From an uncultured Eudoraea sp. (GTDB lineage Bacteria; Bacteroidota; Bacteroidia; Flavobacteriales; Flavobacteriaceae): a stretch of 64,000 nucleotides of DNA. How positions within the stretch are numbered: the stretch's first letter is position 1; each line of letters opens with the position of its first letter. The position numbers and the translations under genes were made by a program. Of the stretch, positions 36,597 through 44,724 are shown piece by piece. Location: the NCBI GenBank assembly GCA_947258405.1, contig CAMYIE010000009.1, positions 96,149 to 160,148 of the forward strand, given 5' to 3'. Under the pieces are notes generated by a model. That model was not told the origin of the DNA. It did not search any database and saw nothing but the letters and a program-made list of their open reading frames with translations.

Positions 36597-38546
36597 TTAT
36601 TTAAAATTGAAGTAAAAACGCACTCCATCAGAAGATTTATCGACATTAAGCTTGGACTGTAATTGATTAACCAGGCGGTTGATCAGCCTGATACCCATAG
36701 AGGAATTGGCACGCTCTTCGGAATCGTCGGGCAGGCCTATTCCATTATCCGCATATTCGAAAAAGCCTTCCTTGGCGTTCTTGCGGAGGTGGATATAAAT
36801 TTTCGGATTTATATGATCATCGGGAAAGGCATATTTAAAGGAGTTAGAAACAAGCTCGTTGAGAATTAGCCCGAAAGGTATTGCCCTGTCGATATCCAAT
36901 TCCACGCCTTCCGCATCGATGGTAATATTGATATTGTGACCACCCTTTTTGAAGACCGATTGCACACTATTGATCAGACTTTCGATATAACCCTGCATTT
37001 CAATAACAGAAAGATCTTCGTTCTGATATAGTTTTTGATGGATCAGAGCCATAGCCTTAACCCTGCTCTTGCCTTCTTCGAGCGCTTCAATAGCCGCCTT
37101 GCTCCTGGTATTCTTGGTCTGTAAACTCAGCAGGCTCGACACCATTTGCAGGTTGTTCTTTACCCTGTGGTGAATCTCTTTAAGCAAAGAGTCCTTTTCC
37201 ACCAGTGAGTTTTCAATTATATGTTTTTGTTCAGCGATGAGTCTTTGGTTCTTGATACTTTTCAAGTAGGCATAAACCAGTCCGGCAAATCCCAGTAAAG
37301 TGAAAATCAAAGAGATAAAGACAAGGTTAATTTTTTCATCTTTGTTCTGTAATTCATTCCTTGCCCGTTCCATCTCGAGCTTTTGCTGATCGATCATCCG
37401 CCTAGAATTATCGAGATCTTCCTGTGCCACCACCGCTACCCATTGTTGTTTTTTAATTGCCGATTCGTGAACATCTAGCGAATCCTGAATCCTGATGTTC
37501 TTTTTCAGAAAAAAGGCTTCATTCCTGTAGTCCTCTATTCTGCCGAAGTAGGCAGCCAGCAATCGATTCTTTTTAAGCTGATATTCCGGTTTGATAAGAT
37601 TCAGTTCAGCATCGAGGTATTGTTTTGCCTCACTGTATTCACCTGTTTGGATCTTACACTCGGCCAGGGCCAGTGTATTTTCTACGATATCTTGTGAATA
37701 ACTGCCGCTATTGTTTTCCTGAATGCTCTCCATGCTTCTTTCCAAATACGGAATAGCCTCATCGCATTGGTTGAGCTGTACATAACTTTTCCCGATGTTA
37801 CCCTCTATTATGGCTTTTAATATCAATCCTTTGCCAATCTCATTTTCAGTTTTTACCGTACTGAGGTCGTTGAGAAATACATCGATAAATCCTTTGGCCT
37901 TTAATAGATTAGTAATGGCAGTGGAGGCCGATTTATCGAGACGAAGATAATTACCAACATTGTTGTGGTATTCGGCCAGCCCATAGAAATCATTTTCGGG
38001 AATTCCCTTCTTGACCTCCATGATATATTCGTTCATAGCCTTTCTGTGCAATCCCAGATTGGAATAGATATCATAAAAAGCAACATTATCGGTAAGTCCT
38101 AACTCCCTCTTCTCCTTCCGAATTTCGATTTGCGTGTCATAGAATTGCAATTGGGAATAATTCTGATCCAGGAGATCGAGCATCATACCCTGGAGTTCGA
38201 TGTCGTATTCATTTATATTTTCATACAGATCCTTAACAATGGCGACGCTTTTGTCATAATCCCCCAAATCGTAGAAAATCTGGGACTGCATAATTTTATA
38301 ATGATCTATCTCGACGGAATCTCCCAGTCTTTGAGAGTTTATCAGTGAGGCATTTACGATATCGAGCCAGTCGTATGCCGAATCTTCCTGATAGCGGTTG
38401 GAGTTTTCGAAAAAAAAATTAAGCTGTTCTAGGGTGTTCTCAGTTTCCTGAAATTTTTGCAGTACTCTCTTTTCCTCAGGCCCTGATTCCTGGGCAGACA
38501 GGTAAGGAATTACCAGAAAGCTGAATATAATAATTAATTTACGCAT
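36597..38546 (-). CDS. Sensor histidine kinase with TPR region (HisKA_2 type)
   Basis: 649 residues from the ATG at 38546; an upstream GTG at 38567 gives 7 more. Order: signal peptide, periplasmic TPR-like helical repeats (about 30-385), a coiled coil, one membrane helix (about 405-427, VFISLIFTLLGFAGLVYAYL), then HisKA_2 with the phosphorylated histidine in EIHHRVKNNLQ (about residue 457) and a HATPase domain with NELVSNSFKYAF and ADNGIGLP. It phosphorylates a response regulator; the LytTR regulator at 39209 is the obvious partner. Its ATG overlaps the stop of the 62-residue gene by 8 bp. Confidence 0.9.
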   Translation of the reverse strand: MRKLIIIFSFLVIPYLSAQESGPEEKRVLQKFQETENTLEQLNFFFENSNRYQEDSAYDWLDIVNASLINSQRLGDSVEIDHYKIMQSQIFYDLGDYDKSVAIVKDLYENINEYDIELQGMMLDLLDQNYSQLQFYDTQIEIRKEKRELGLTDNVAFYDIYSNLGLHRKAMNEYIMEVKKGIPENDFYGLAEYHNNVGNYLRLDKSASTAITNLLKAKGFIDVFLNDLSTVKTENEIGKGLILKAIIEGNIGKSYVQLNQCDEAIPYLERSMESIQENNSGSYSQDIVENTLALAECKIQTGEYSEAKQYLDAELNLIKPEYQLKKNRLLAAYFGRIEDYRNEAFFLKKNIRIQDSLDVHESAIKKQQWVAVVAQEDLDNSRRMIDQQKLEMERARNELQNKDEKINLVFISLIFTLLGFAGLVYAYLKSIKNQRLIAEQKHIIENSLVEKDSLLKEIHHRVKNNLQMVSSLLSLQTKNTRSKAAIEALEEGKSRVKAMALIHQKLYQNEDLSVIEMQGYIESLINSVQSVFKKGGHNINITIDAEGVELDIDRAIPFGLILNELVSNSFKYAFPDDHINPKIYIHLRKNAKEGFFEYADNGIGLPDDSEERANSSMGIRLINRLVNQLQSKLNVDKSSDGVRFYFNFK

Positions 38547-38727
38547 AACCCCCTGTAAGTCGTTCACTGATTAGTTTTACAGCGATGTAGTTATCAAGTA
38601 TAATTTTCCTGATCTGATCCTGGGTGAACGAACACTCAAACATACCATTAAATAACGGCGCGGTGGAATTTTTGTTGTAAATCGATAGTATCGTGTGGTA
38701 TTCGATGTTTTTTCTCTTTTTGGCCAT
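38539..38727 (-). CDS. 62-residue protein coupled to the histidine kinase
   Basis: Short polar protein with a lysine-rich start (MAKKRKNIEYHTILS), then a mixed region with SFTQDQIRKIILDNYIAVKLISERL, predicted to be helical. No signal peptide or membrane helix. The stop overlaps the histidine kinase ATG by 8 bp (TATGCGTAA), which indicates translational coupling and supports it being a real gene. I do not recognise a family. Perhaps a small regulator of the kinase or a modulator protein; this is a guess. Confidence 0.65.
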   Translation of the reverse strand: MAKKRKNIEYHTILSIYNKNSTAPLFNGMFECSFTQDQIRKIILDNYIAVKLISERLTGGYA

Positions 38728-38828
38728 AGTTTAACTAATCATTCCCTCGTAAAAAAAATAAGAAGACCTGATGCTAAAATCTTCCAGAAATCGCCATCGC
38801 CACCTTCGAATCTGCATTTAAAGCATAA

Positions 38829-38860
38829 AAAAAGGCTATACATAATTGCACAGCCTTTTT
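38829..38860 (-). terminator. Intrinsic terminator in the gap between kinase operon and response regulator
   Basis: AAAAAGGCT (38829-38837) pairs with AGCCTTTTT (38852-38860). On the minus strand the 3' side is a run of seven T, so it should end transcripts coming from the response regulator side or from the small candidate RNA just upstream. It lies about 100 bp before the 62-residue gene. Confidence 0.7.
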
Positions 38861-38908
38861 CGGAGAACACTATAAATAATTGGTAAGATTTGGGGATCTT
38901 TTAATTAT
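38829..38908 (-). ncRNA. Candidate short RNA in the kinase/regulator gap
   Basis: On the minus strand a TACATTTG box (38915-38922) is followed by about 80 bases ending at the terminator. The 5' part can fold through GGATC/GATCC (38911-38915 with 38894-38898), and the 3' part is the terminator hairpin. No open reading frame of interest lies inside and no good -33 element is seen. It may equally be just the 3' end of a long regulator mRNA. Low confidence. Confidence 0.2.
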
Positions 38909-39208
38909 TTGATCCAAATGTAGGACGTAGTTTTGAAGGTTCAGGAATATTGTTGTGTAGATGCCGATTTCTGTTGTGAAATCGTTCTTTCGTATTCAAT
39001 TGTGCATTTCATCGAGCTTTTATGCACTTTTATCTTTTTGCCACATCAGGATATCTGTTTACCTCTCTGAATTGGAGTCTTACCACAAAAGCGCAAACTC
39101 TATGTTAATACATCCAATAAAAAATATTCATACCTCAATGAAGAAGATAGGCAATGATAACTATCGAGTAGAATAAATATTATGACCTAATATGGACTAT
39201 AATATGAT
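38909..39208. other. Noncoding gap beside the response regulator gene
   Basis: About 300 bases, AT-rich, with no convincing reading frame on either strand. A TAGTTTTG box on the plus strand (38928-38935) leads into nothing recognisable. An imperfect AT-rich repeat lies at 39175-39210, just downstream of the regulator stop. Together with 38728-38908 this 480-bp stretch is the longest noncoding gap in the window. Confidence 0.4.
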
Positions 39209-39961
39209 TTAAGAATTCATGGCAGAAAGAATGAATTCTTTAAAATCCTTTGATATTGGAATCAGGGTATTGTTGATCATAATATCCTTGGAATTCACTG
39301 CATCTATATGATCCACATTTACGATATAAGATTTATGTGCGCGGTAAAACTTATTTCGCGGAAGTTTCTGCAGGTAGTCTTTAAGCGGGGAGCGTACAAG
39401 GAATTTTTTGTCGATCGTATTGACTTCCAGATAAACATTATCCGCTTTGATAAACTGTATATCCCCAAAAGGTATTCTATAGTACAAATGCTGTTTTTTG
39501 ACAAAAATAGAATCCTTCAATACCGAATTGGGACTTGTTTTATCGGTCTCACTTCCGGCGGCGGCAGAAGCTCCTTTGTTCTCATAATCAAAATTAGAAA
39601 GGGCAATTTCTATGGATGTATATAAATCCTGTTGTTCGAAAGGTTTTACCAGATAGCCATTCGGTTTAACTGTTTTGGCGTTTTCCACTGTGGCCCGATC
39701 CGAGTTTGAAGTGACAAAAATGAACGGTATATTATAGTTCTCCCGGATGTGCTTTCCAAGGTCGATACCTGTTTTATCGGAAGCCAGGATAATATCAATA
39801 AGCACTAAATCTACTTGTTTGGTTTTTAGTGCCTCAACTGCCTGTTCATAAACAATTACGTTATCTACGATCTCATAGCCAATTTCCTCGAGCATAGACT
39901 GCATATCATCTGCGATGATAACATTATCTTCAACAATCAAAATCTTAATAGGTTGTTCCAA
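39209..39961 (-). CDS. LytTR family response regulator
   Basis: 250 residues: a receiver domain (about 1-120) with acidic pocket VEDN, the phosphorylated aspartate in LVLIDII (about residue 56), the threonine in FVTSNS and the lysine in LVKPF; a linker of about 25 residues; then a LytTR DNA-binding domain (about 150-250) with NKFYRAHKSYIVNVDHID. It probably acts with the TPR histidine kinase. It starts with TTG at 39961: an in-frame stop lies 15 bp upstream and no ATG is available before the receiver core. It follows menA by 36 bp. Confidence 0.9.
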   Translation of the reverse strand: MEQPIKILIVEDNVIIADDMQSMLEEIGYEIVDNVIVYEQAVEALKTKQVDLVLIDIILASDKTGIDLGKHIRENYNIPFIFVTSNSDRATVENAKTVKPNGYLVKPFEQQDLYTSIEIALSNFDYENKGASAAAGSETDKTSPNSVLKDSIFVKKQHLYYRIPFGDIQFIKADNVYLEVNTIDKKFLVRSPLKDYLQKLPRNKFYRAHKSYIVNVDHIDAVNSKDIMINNTLIPISKDFKEFILSAMNS

Positions 39962-39997
39962 AGTAAGTGTGGTTTAGAAGGTTATGTCCACTCAAAT

Positions 39998-40903
39998 TTA
40001 CAAAAAATAATATGTGAAATAAAATAGCAGTGCCAGAAGAAAGGTGCTCAGTGCAATTTTCTTAAGTTCAGGATCGAGTTCGCCCGGGTGTTTTATGCTG
40101 TAGATCCGGAACATATGACCAATTAAAGGTACGAAGGCTATCAATGGGGTCCATTGCCAAATAGAACGGGCATAAAGGCTTATAAAGGCTATAAGACAGA
40201 CCATACTCCCAAGGATCAATACCAGATGGTATATCCTTGCCCTGCTAGCACCCAGCATTACGGCTAAAGTTAGTTTTCCGGCTTTCCGGTCTGATTCGAG
40301 ATCACGCATGTTATTTAGGTTCAGTACCGCCGTACTAAGCAGGCCTATGGTAGCGGCCGGTAGCACTGCGGCCGGGAAAAGAGACTTGCCGTAAAGAAAA
40401 AGAGACCCGAGTACACTCACGAAACCGAAAAAAACAAAAACAAAGATATCCCCTAGCCCCCTATAGCCATAGGCATCACCTCCCACCGTATATTTAATCG
40501 CCGCCCAGATACATAGCAATCCGAGAAATCCAAACAGAAAAATATATTCAGGATGATCGAATGCAAATGCCCGTATTAGCAGAAAGACGACCAGTAACAG
40601 GTTAATGAGGATCGAAATTAAAATACCCCGCTTCAACTCCTTTCTACCGAGAGCCCCGCTCTGTAAAGCACGCTGAGGCCCAATCCTTTCTTCATTATCG
40701 GTTCCCTTTACCCCATCACCATAGTCATTGGCAAAATTAGAGGTGATCTGAAAGCCAATAGTGGTTAGCAATGCCAGAATAAAAATGATTTGGTCTGAAT
40801 ATCCCTGTACCGCAGCAAGTGCAGTTCCAACTAAAATACCTGATACAGAAAGAGGAAGTGTTCTTAAGCGGGCTGCCTGCAGCCAGGCCTTAGCTTTACT
40901 CAC
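39998..40903 (-). CDS. menA: 1,4-dihydroxy-2-naphthoate polyprenyltransferase
   Basis: 301-residue UbiA-family membrane enzyme that prenylates dihydroxynaphthoate in menaquinone synthesis. The two aspartate motifs are NDYGDGVKGTD (about 60-70) and DLESDRKAGK (about 199-208), with about nine membrane helices. It starts with GTG at 40903 and overlaps the stop of the SPOR-like gene by 1 bp, so translation is likely coupled. Strongly supported by cluster context. Confidence 0.93.
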   Translation of the reverse strand: MSKAKAWLQAARLRTLPLSVSGILVGTALAAVQGYSDQIIFILALLTTIGFQITSNFANDYGDGVKGTDNEERIGPQRALQSGALGRKELKRGILISILINLLLVVFLLIRAFAFDHPEYIFLFGFLGLLCIWAAIKYTVGGDAYGYRGLGDIFVFVFFGFVSVLGSLFLYGKSLFPAAVLPAATIGLLSTAVLNLNNMRDLESDRKAGKLTLAVMLGASRARIYHLVLILGSMVCLIAFISLYARSIWQWTPLIAFVPLIGHMFRIYSIKHPGELDPELKKIALSTFLLALLFYFTYYFL

Positions 40904-41499
40904 TAATAAGGAGCTTCAATTTTAACGCGTTTTCCGTCTTGATAAGAGGCCACAAAAGCATCGTCAAATCCCATTTTTACCAGTTGGTATCTAAAGGATT
41001 GTGCTTCTTTAAGGGTTTCAAAATTACCCAAGGAATATGAGTAAAACGGATTGGTCTTTACAAAAAGTGTATTGGTAAGGGCCTCAGAGGCCAGGGTAAC
41101 ATTATTGTCTACGAACGATTTAACCTGCACCGAATAAATCTTTTCTTTCTCCAAAAACTTTTTAGCCAGATAGAACTCTTTTACCAGGCTGAGTTCGTCG
41201 TTTTGCAGTTCGAGGTTGTCAATCCTGGATTTAATAGCATCGAGACTATCAATCGAAACCAGCAGATTGGTATCATCGAACTCTTTCGAACTGCTCAATC
41301 CGGCAGTGAAAGATGTAAATACAAGCGTACTTATTAAAAACAGTCCGGTGATTCCACCCAGTATATTTCTTTGAATTTTACTGCGTCTCAGCTCTTTATT
41401 CTTGTACTTGATCTGATCCAACAGACGCTCATTGATAATCTGCGCTTTGTCGATGTCCTTATGCAGTTCCAGCAGATCGCTTTCCTCTATAAATGGCAT
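40903..41499 (-). CDS. Membrane-anchored coiled-coil protein with SPOR-like C-terminus
   Basis: 198 residues: an N-terminal coiled coil (about 8-40), a membrane helix (about 46-68, ILGGITGLFLISTLVF), a second coiled coil (about 75-115) and a C-terminal domain of about 75 residues with NPFYSYSLGNFETLKEAQSF, which resembles the SPOR peptidoglycan-binding fold (Y-x-V-x-x-G-x-F-x-x-x-x-x-A). It lies directly before menA, where many flavobacteria carry menB. Homologues are often annotated as hypothetical. The SPOR call is tentative. Confidence 0.65.
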   Translation of the reverse strand: MPFIEESDLLELHKDIDKAQIINERLLDQIKYKNKELRRSKIQRNILGGITGLFLISTLVFTSFTAGLSSSKEFDDTNLLVSIDSLDAIKSRIDNLELQNDELSLVKEFYLAKKFLEKEKIYSVQVKSFVDNNVTLASEALTNTLFVKTNPFYSYSLGNFETLKEAQSFRYQLVKMGFDDAFVASYQDGKRVKIEAPY

Positions 41500-41649
41500 A
41501 GTGTGAAATAGTTAATAAATAGATCGAGATAAATGTAATTAAAATCCTTGAAATCAACAATTAAATAACTGCTAAGCCATATTTATTATTGTTGTGGATA
41601 ACGATTATTTTATTCCACCGCTCAAAGCAAGACCCTGATCCACTTCTCT

Positions 41650-42480
41650 CTATTTTTTATAAATCCCATCAGGTGATATGGAAATCCTTCTGGCTTTATA
41701 TAAAATACCTATTGCTTTTTTAAAGGTTTTTTTACTCATTTGTAGCTGATCCTTAATCTCTTGCGGGTCCGATTTGTCGTGCAACTTCAATACCCCTCCG
41801 CGCTCCATCAGCGTGTCATAGACCTTCTGTGCAGAACTTTCGAGCTTGCCAAAACCCAACGATTGCAGGCTGATATCTATCTTCTGATCACTTCTGACTT
41901 TCTTGATATATCCCAGCAAATTATCTCCAGGGGCAACGGGCTTATAAACCTCATCGGCATATACCAAACCGATGTGTTTTCCATCGATTATAACTTCCCA
42001 ACCTAAGTCGGTTTTCCTGTTCACCATAATACGAACCTCCTGGCCCTGTTCGTACACCGCATTAGTATTATCGAGAAAGCGCTCCAACCTGCTCGAGGCT
42101 ACCATCCGAAACGACTGTGGATCGAGATAACAGTACACCACATACCACTGTCCTTCCTCCATGTCGAACTGTTGTTCACGAAAAGGCACCAGCAAGTGCT
42201 TCTCTAAGCCCCAATCTAAAAAAGCGCCATATTCGTTCACTTCAGCCACCCTCAGGAAACCAAATTCATCACGCTTTACAAAAGGCTTTAAAGTGGTTGC
42301 AACAGGCCTTTCTTCATTATCCAAATAACAGAAGATTTCAAGGTCCTGACCGGTTTTCACTCCTTCAGGAACATATTTGTTTGGCAGCAACACCTCATTG
42401 TCATCTTCATCGGCCAGATAGAGACCAATACTAACTATCCTGCTTATTTTCAATGTATTATAATTCCCAATTTCAATCAT
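41650..42480 (-). CDS. cvfB: S1-like RNA-binding protein CvfB
   Basis: 276 residues built of S1-like OB domains and a C-terminal winged-helix: EIGNYNTLKISRIVSIGLYLAD at the start, FGFLRVAEVNEYGAFLDWGL (about 71-90), GYIKKVRSDQKIDISLQ (about 188-204) and the tail with LQMSKKTFKKAIGILYKARRI. This is the CvfB (conserved virulence factor B) family, an RNA-binding protein. In Flavobacteriaceae it is often near menD and menA, as here. Confidence 0.88.
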   Translation of the reverse strand: MIEIGNYNTLKISRIVSIGLYLADEDDNEVLLPNKYVPEGVKTGQDLEIFCYLDNEERPVATTLKPFVKRDEFGFLRVAEVNEYGAFLDWGLEKHLLVPFREQQFDMEEGQWYVVYCYLDPQSFRMVASSRLERFLDNTNAVYEQGQEVRIMVNRKTDLGWEVIIDGKHIGLVYADEVYKPVAPGDNLLGYIKKVRSDQKIDISLQSLGFGKLESSAQKVYDTLMERGGVLKLHDKSDPQEIKDQLQMSKKTFKKAIGILYKARRISISPDGIYKK

Positions 42481-42543
42481 TATTCTAATTTTTGGATGCA
42501 GGGAAATCTGCCTCGGGATCGATTACAATCCGGCTTATATCAA

Positions 42544-42888
42544 TTAGTTGTAAATGTCCTCTTTACCGAATTCTTTTACCAGCATATAGTATACCACCGC
42601 CCGGTATTTTGTGCGTTCAGATCTTCCATATCGATTCATCAGCTCCGTAATGGCAACCATGAGTGATGGTGTGTTTTCAAGGCCCAGTTTTTTAATCAGA
42701 AAATTATTTTTAACCGTTTCCAGTTCGCTTTCCGATGATCCGGATACCGTTGCAGCATCTCTGTTATAAATTGCAGGGCCAAGGCCATGAACAACACGCT
42801 CCAGGAGTTCAACATCTACCTCTACCCCGAATTTCTCCCGTATATGAGCAGAGTACTTTACTTTAAGTTCTTCTTTTTTAGTGGCCAT
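42544..42888 (-). CDS. DUF2853 family protein
   Basis: 114 residues, all-helical, with the family features KYSAHIREKFGVEVD and NRYGRSERTKYRAVVYYMLVK. A structure of a DUF2853 protein is known but no function. The gene sits 11 bp after the menD stop and 64 bp before cvfB; this menD-DUF2853-cvfB order is common in flavobacteria. Confidence 0.82.
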   Translation of the reverse strand: MATKKEELKVKYSAHIREKFGVEVDVELLERVVHGLGPAIYNRDAATVSGSSESELETVKNNFLIKKLGLENTPSLMVAITELMNRYGRSERTKYRAVVYYMLVKEFGKEDIYN

Positions 42889-42899
42889 GATATTGCTAT

Positions 42900-44684
42900 T
42901 TAAGAGTTATTTGAATAGAGCGCCGAAGATAAATATTCGAAGTACCCCAACAATACGGTATCGTTGATGGTACGTGGTGTTTTAACCTCCAGGAGTTTTG
43001 GTCGCTCTCCGGATTCGAAGAATCCCTTCAAGGCTTCTTGCAAGTCTTCCTGATTGGAAGCGGAAAGGAATTCAAAGTCGTAGGAATCACATATTTTTTT
43101 GATCTCTGTCTGGTGGACGGTTTCAAAGTAACGTACAAAATTCTTATCCTCTTTCTTCCCGGGCAAGATCCTGAAAATACCACCCCCTTCATTGTTTATT
43201 ACAATGATTCTAAAATCGTTTCTCACATAATCATTCCATAGAGCATTGATGTCGTAAAGAAAACTTAAATCCCCACTAATAAGCAAGGTAGGATTTTTAT
43301 AGTAAAGCGAAGCTCCAACAGCTGTAGAAGTGCTTCCATCAATACCACTGGTACCTCTGTTGCAATAAACAGCCAGTGAAGGTTCCAAGTCGAATAATTG
43401 TGAATAACGGATGGTTGAACTATTAGCCAGTTGTAACTGGTAGTCCGAAGGGATGGCGGGGAAGATCGTGCCAAATGCCTTTAAATCGGAAAATGGAATG
43501 TCCTGAATATATGATTCCCGAAGTTCTTTTTGCAGCCGATCGGCATGTTTCCAAACCTCGCTATAATCGCTATTGAATTCTATTATCATCGGGTTGAAAC
43601 GCTTGAACAAATCAGCAGGTTTCTCTTTGATGTGTTTACTCAGGGCATTAAATGTATTGAATACCTTTTTTTCGTCTATATGCCAATGCTGCTCTGGCTT
43701 CCAACCGCGCAGGAATGCCTTAATCTTTTTTGAAACGATGAGCCCGCCGATAGTAAGCAAAAGGTCTGGTCTCATCTTTTCAAAAATTTCTGACTTATGT
43801 TCGGCCAGCTCTATGGGAGCAATAATACTGTCTATACTATTGATCAACTGAGGGTGAGCCAGGTTAGATGTTGTTTCGGTTAAAATGGCAACAGAGGGGT
43901 CCTTTACCCAGTTATCGATAATATCCTCGCTCAATAATCCGGGCGGCAGCACTCCGATTATGATCAGTTTCTTCGGACTTGAATTCCATGAACGCACCAA
44001 TTTATCCAGATTGGTCTCTTTACCAATGAAAGCTTTCGCTTCGGATGGTATTTGTGGGGTATAGTTTGCGGTATTGATCAAGCCATATAATGGTTCTTCA
44101 AAGGGAACATTGATATGAACTGGCTCGTTTTGATCACCGGCCACCGCCAGGGCCTGGTTCAATTCCTGTTCATTATACCGCTCCACCTCTTCCTGCTTAG
44201 CTTTTAGCACATCAGGCTCGACCTCCGAATCGAGAATGCCCCAAAACTCTAATTCGGATGTGGCATGTATAACATCCTGCTTAAGAAGAGCCGAATAGCC
44301 AATATGCCGGTCAAAAACTCCATCCTGCCTGATGGTTTGTCCATCACCGATATCAATTTTGTAAGAAGGCCTGTCTGCCGATATCACTACCAGGGGGATA
44401 TCGCTATAGCAGGCCTCTGCGACTGCCGGGTAATAGTTTAAAAGCGCACTTCCGGAAGTACATAGCAAAACAACCGGCTGCTTCAACTGTTGAGCTATCC
44501 CCAGAGCAAAGAAAGCAGCACTGCGTTCATCGACAATACTGTAACATTTAAAAAATGGGTCTTGCGTAAATCCCAACGTAAGTGGTGCATTTCTTGAGCC
44601 AGGTGAAATCACGATATTTTCAATACCTCTTGCCTTGCAGTGATAAACCACCGCCCGTGCCGTTGGAATGTTAGAATATTTCAT
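42900..44684 (-). CDS. menD: 2-Succinyl-5-enolpyruvyl-6-hydroxy-3-cyclohexene-1-carboxylate synthase
   Basis: 594-residue thiamine diphosphate enzyme joining isochorismate and 2-oxoglutarate in menaquinone synthesis. The start MKYSNIPTARAVVYHCKARG and the ISPGSRNAPLT motif (about residues 26-36) match MenD; CTSGSALLNYYPAVAEA and CNRGTSGIDGSTSTAVG (the ThDP region, about 450) follow. I start at the ATG at 44684. A frame reaching 44831 would run across the menF stop and adds 49 residues unlike any MenD. Confidence 0.93.
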   Translation of the reverse strand: MKYSNIPTARAVVYHCKARGIENIVISPGSRNAPLTLGFTQDPFFKCYSIVDERSAAFFALGIAQQLKQPVVLLCTSGSALLNYYPAVAEACYSDIPLVVISADRPSYKIDIGDGQTIRQDGVFDRHIGYSALLKQDVIHATSELEFWGILDSEVEPDVLKAKQEEVERYNEQELNQALAVAGDQNEPVHINVPFEEPLYGLINTANYTPQIPSEAKAFIGKETNLDKLVRSWNSSPKKLIIIGVLPPGLLSEDIIDNWVKDPSVAILTETTSNLAHPQLINSIDSIIAPIELAEHKSEIFEKMRPDLLLTIGGLIVSKKIKAFLRGWKPEQHWHIDEKKVFNTFNALSKHIKEKPADLFKRFNPMIIEFNSDYSEVWKHADRLQKELRESYIQDIPFSDLKAFGTIFPAIPSDYQLQLANSSTIRYSQLFDLEPSLAVYCNRGTSGIDGSTSTAVGASLYYKNPTLLISGDLSFLYDINALWNDYVRNDFRIIVINNEGGGIFRILPGKKEDKNFVRYFETVHQTEIKKICDSYDFEFLSASNQEDLQEALKGFFESGERPKLLEVKTPRTINDTVLLGYFEYLSSALYSNNS

Positions 44685-44724
44685 AAGCGGTGCAAAAATA
44701 CGATGCAGGAAGCAGCTGTCCCAA

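Noticed and set aside
38961-39176. Plus-strand frame of 71 codons in the long gap
   Set aside because: Unusual composition, no promoter at proper distance and no family; more likely chance.
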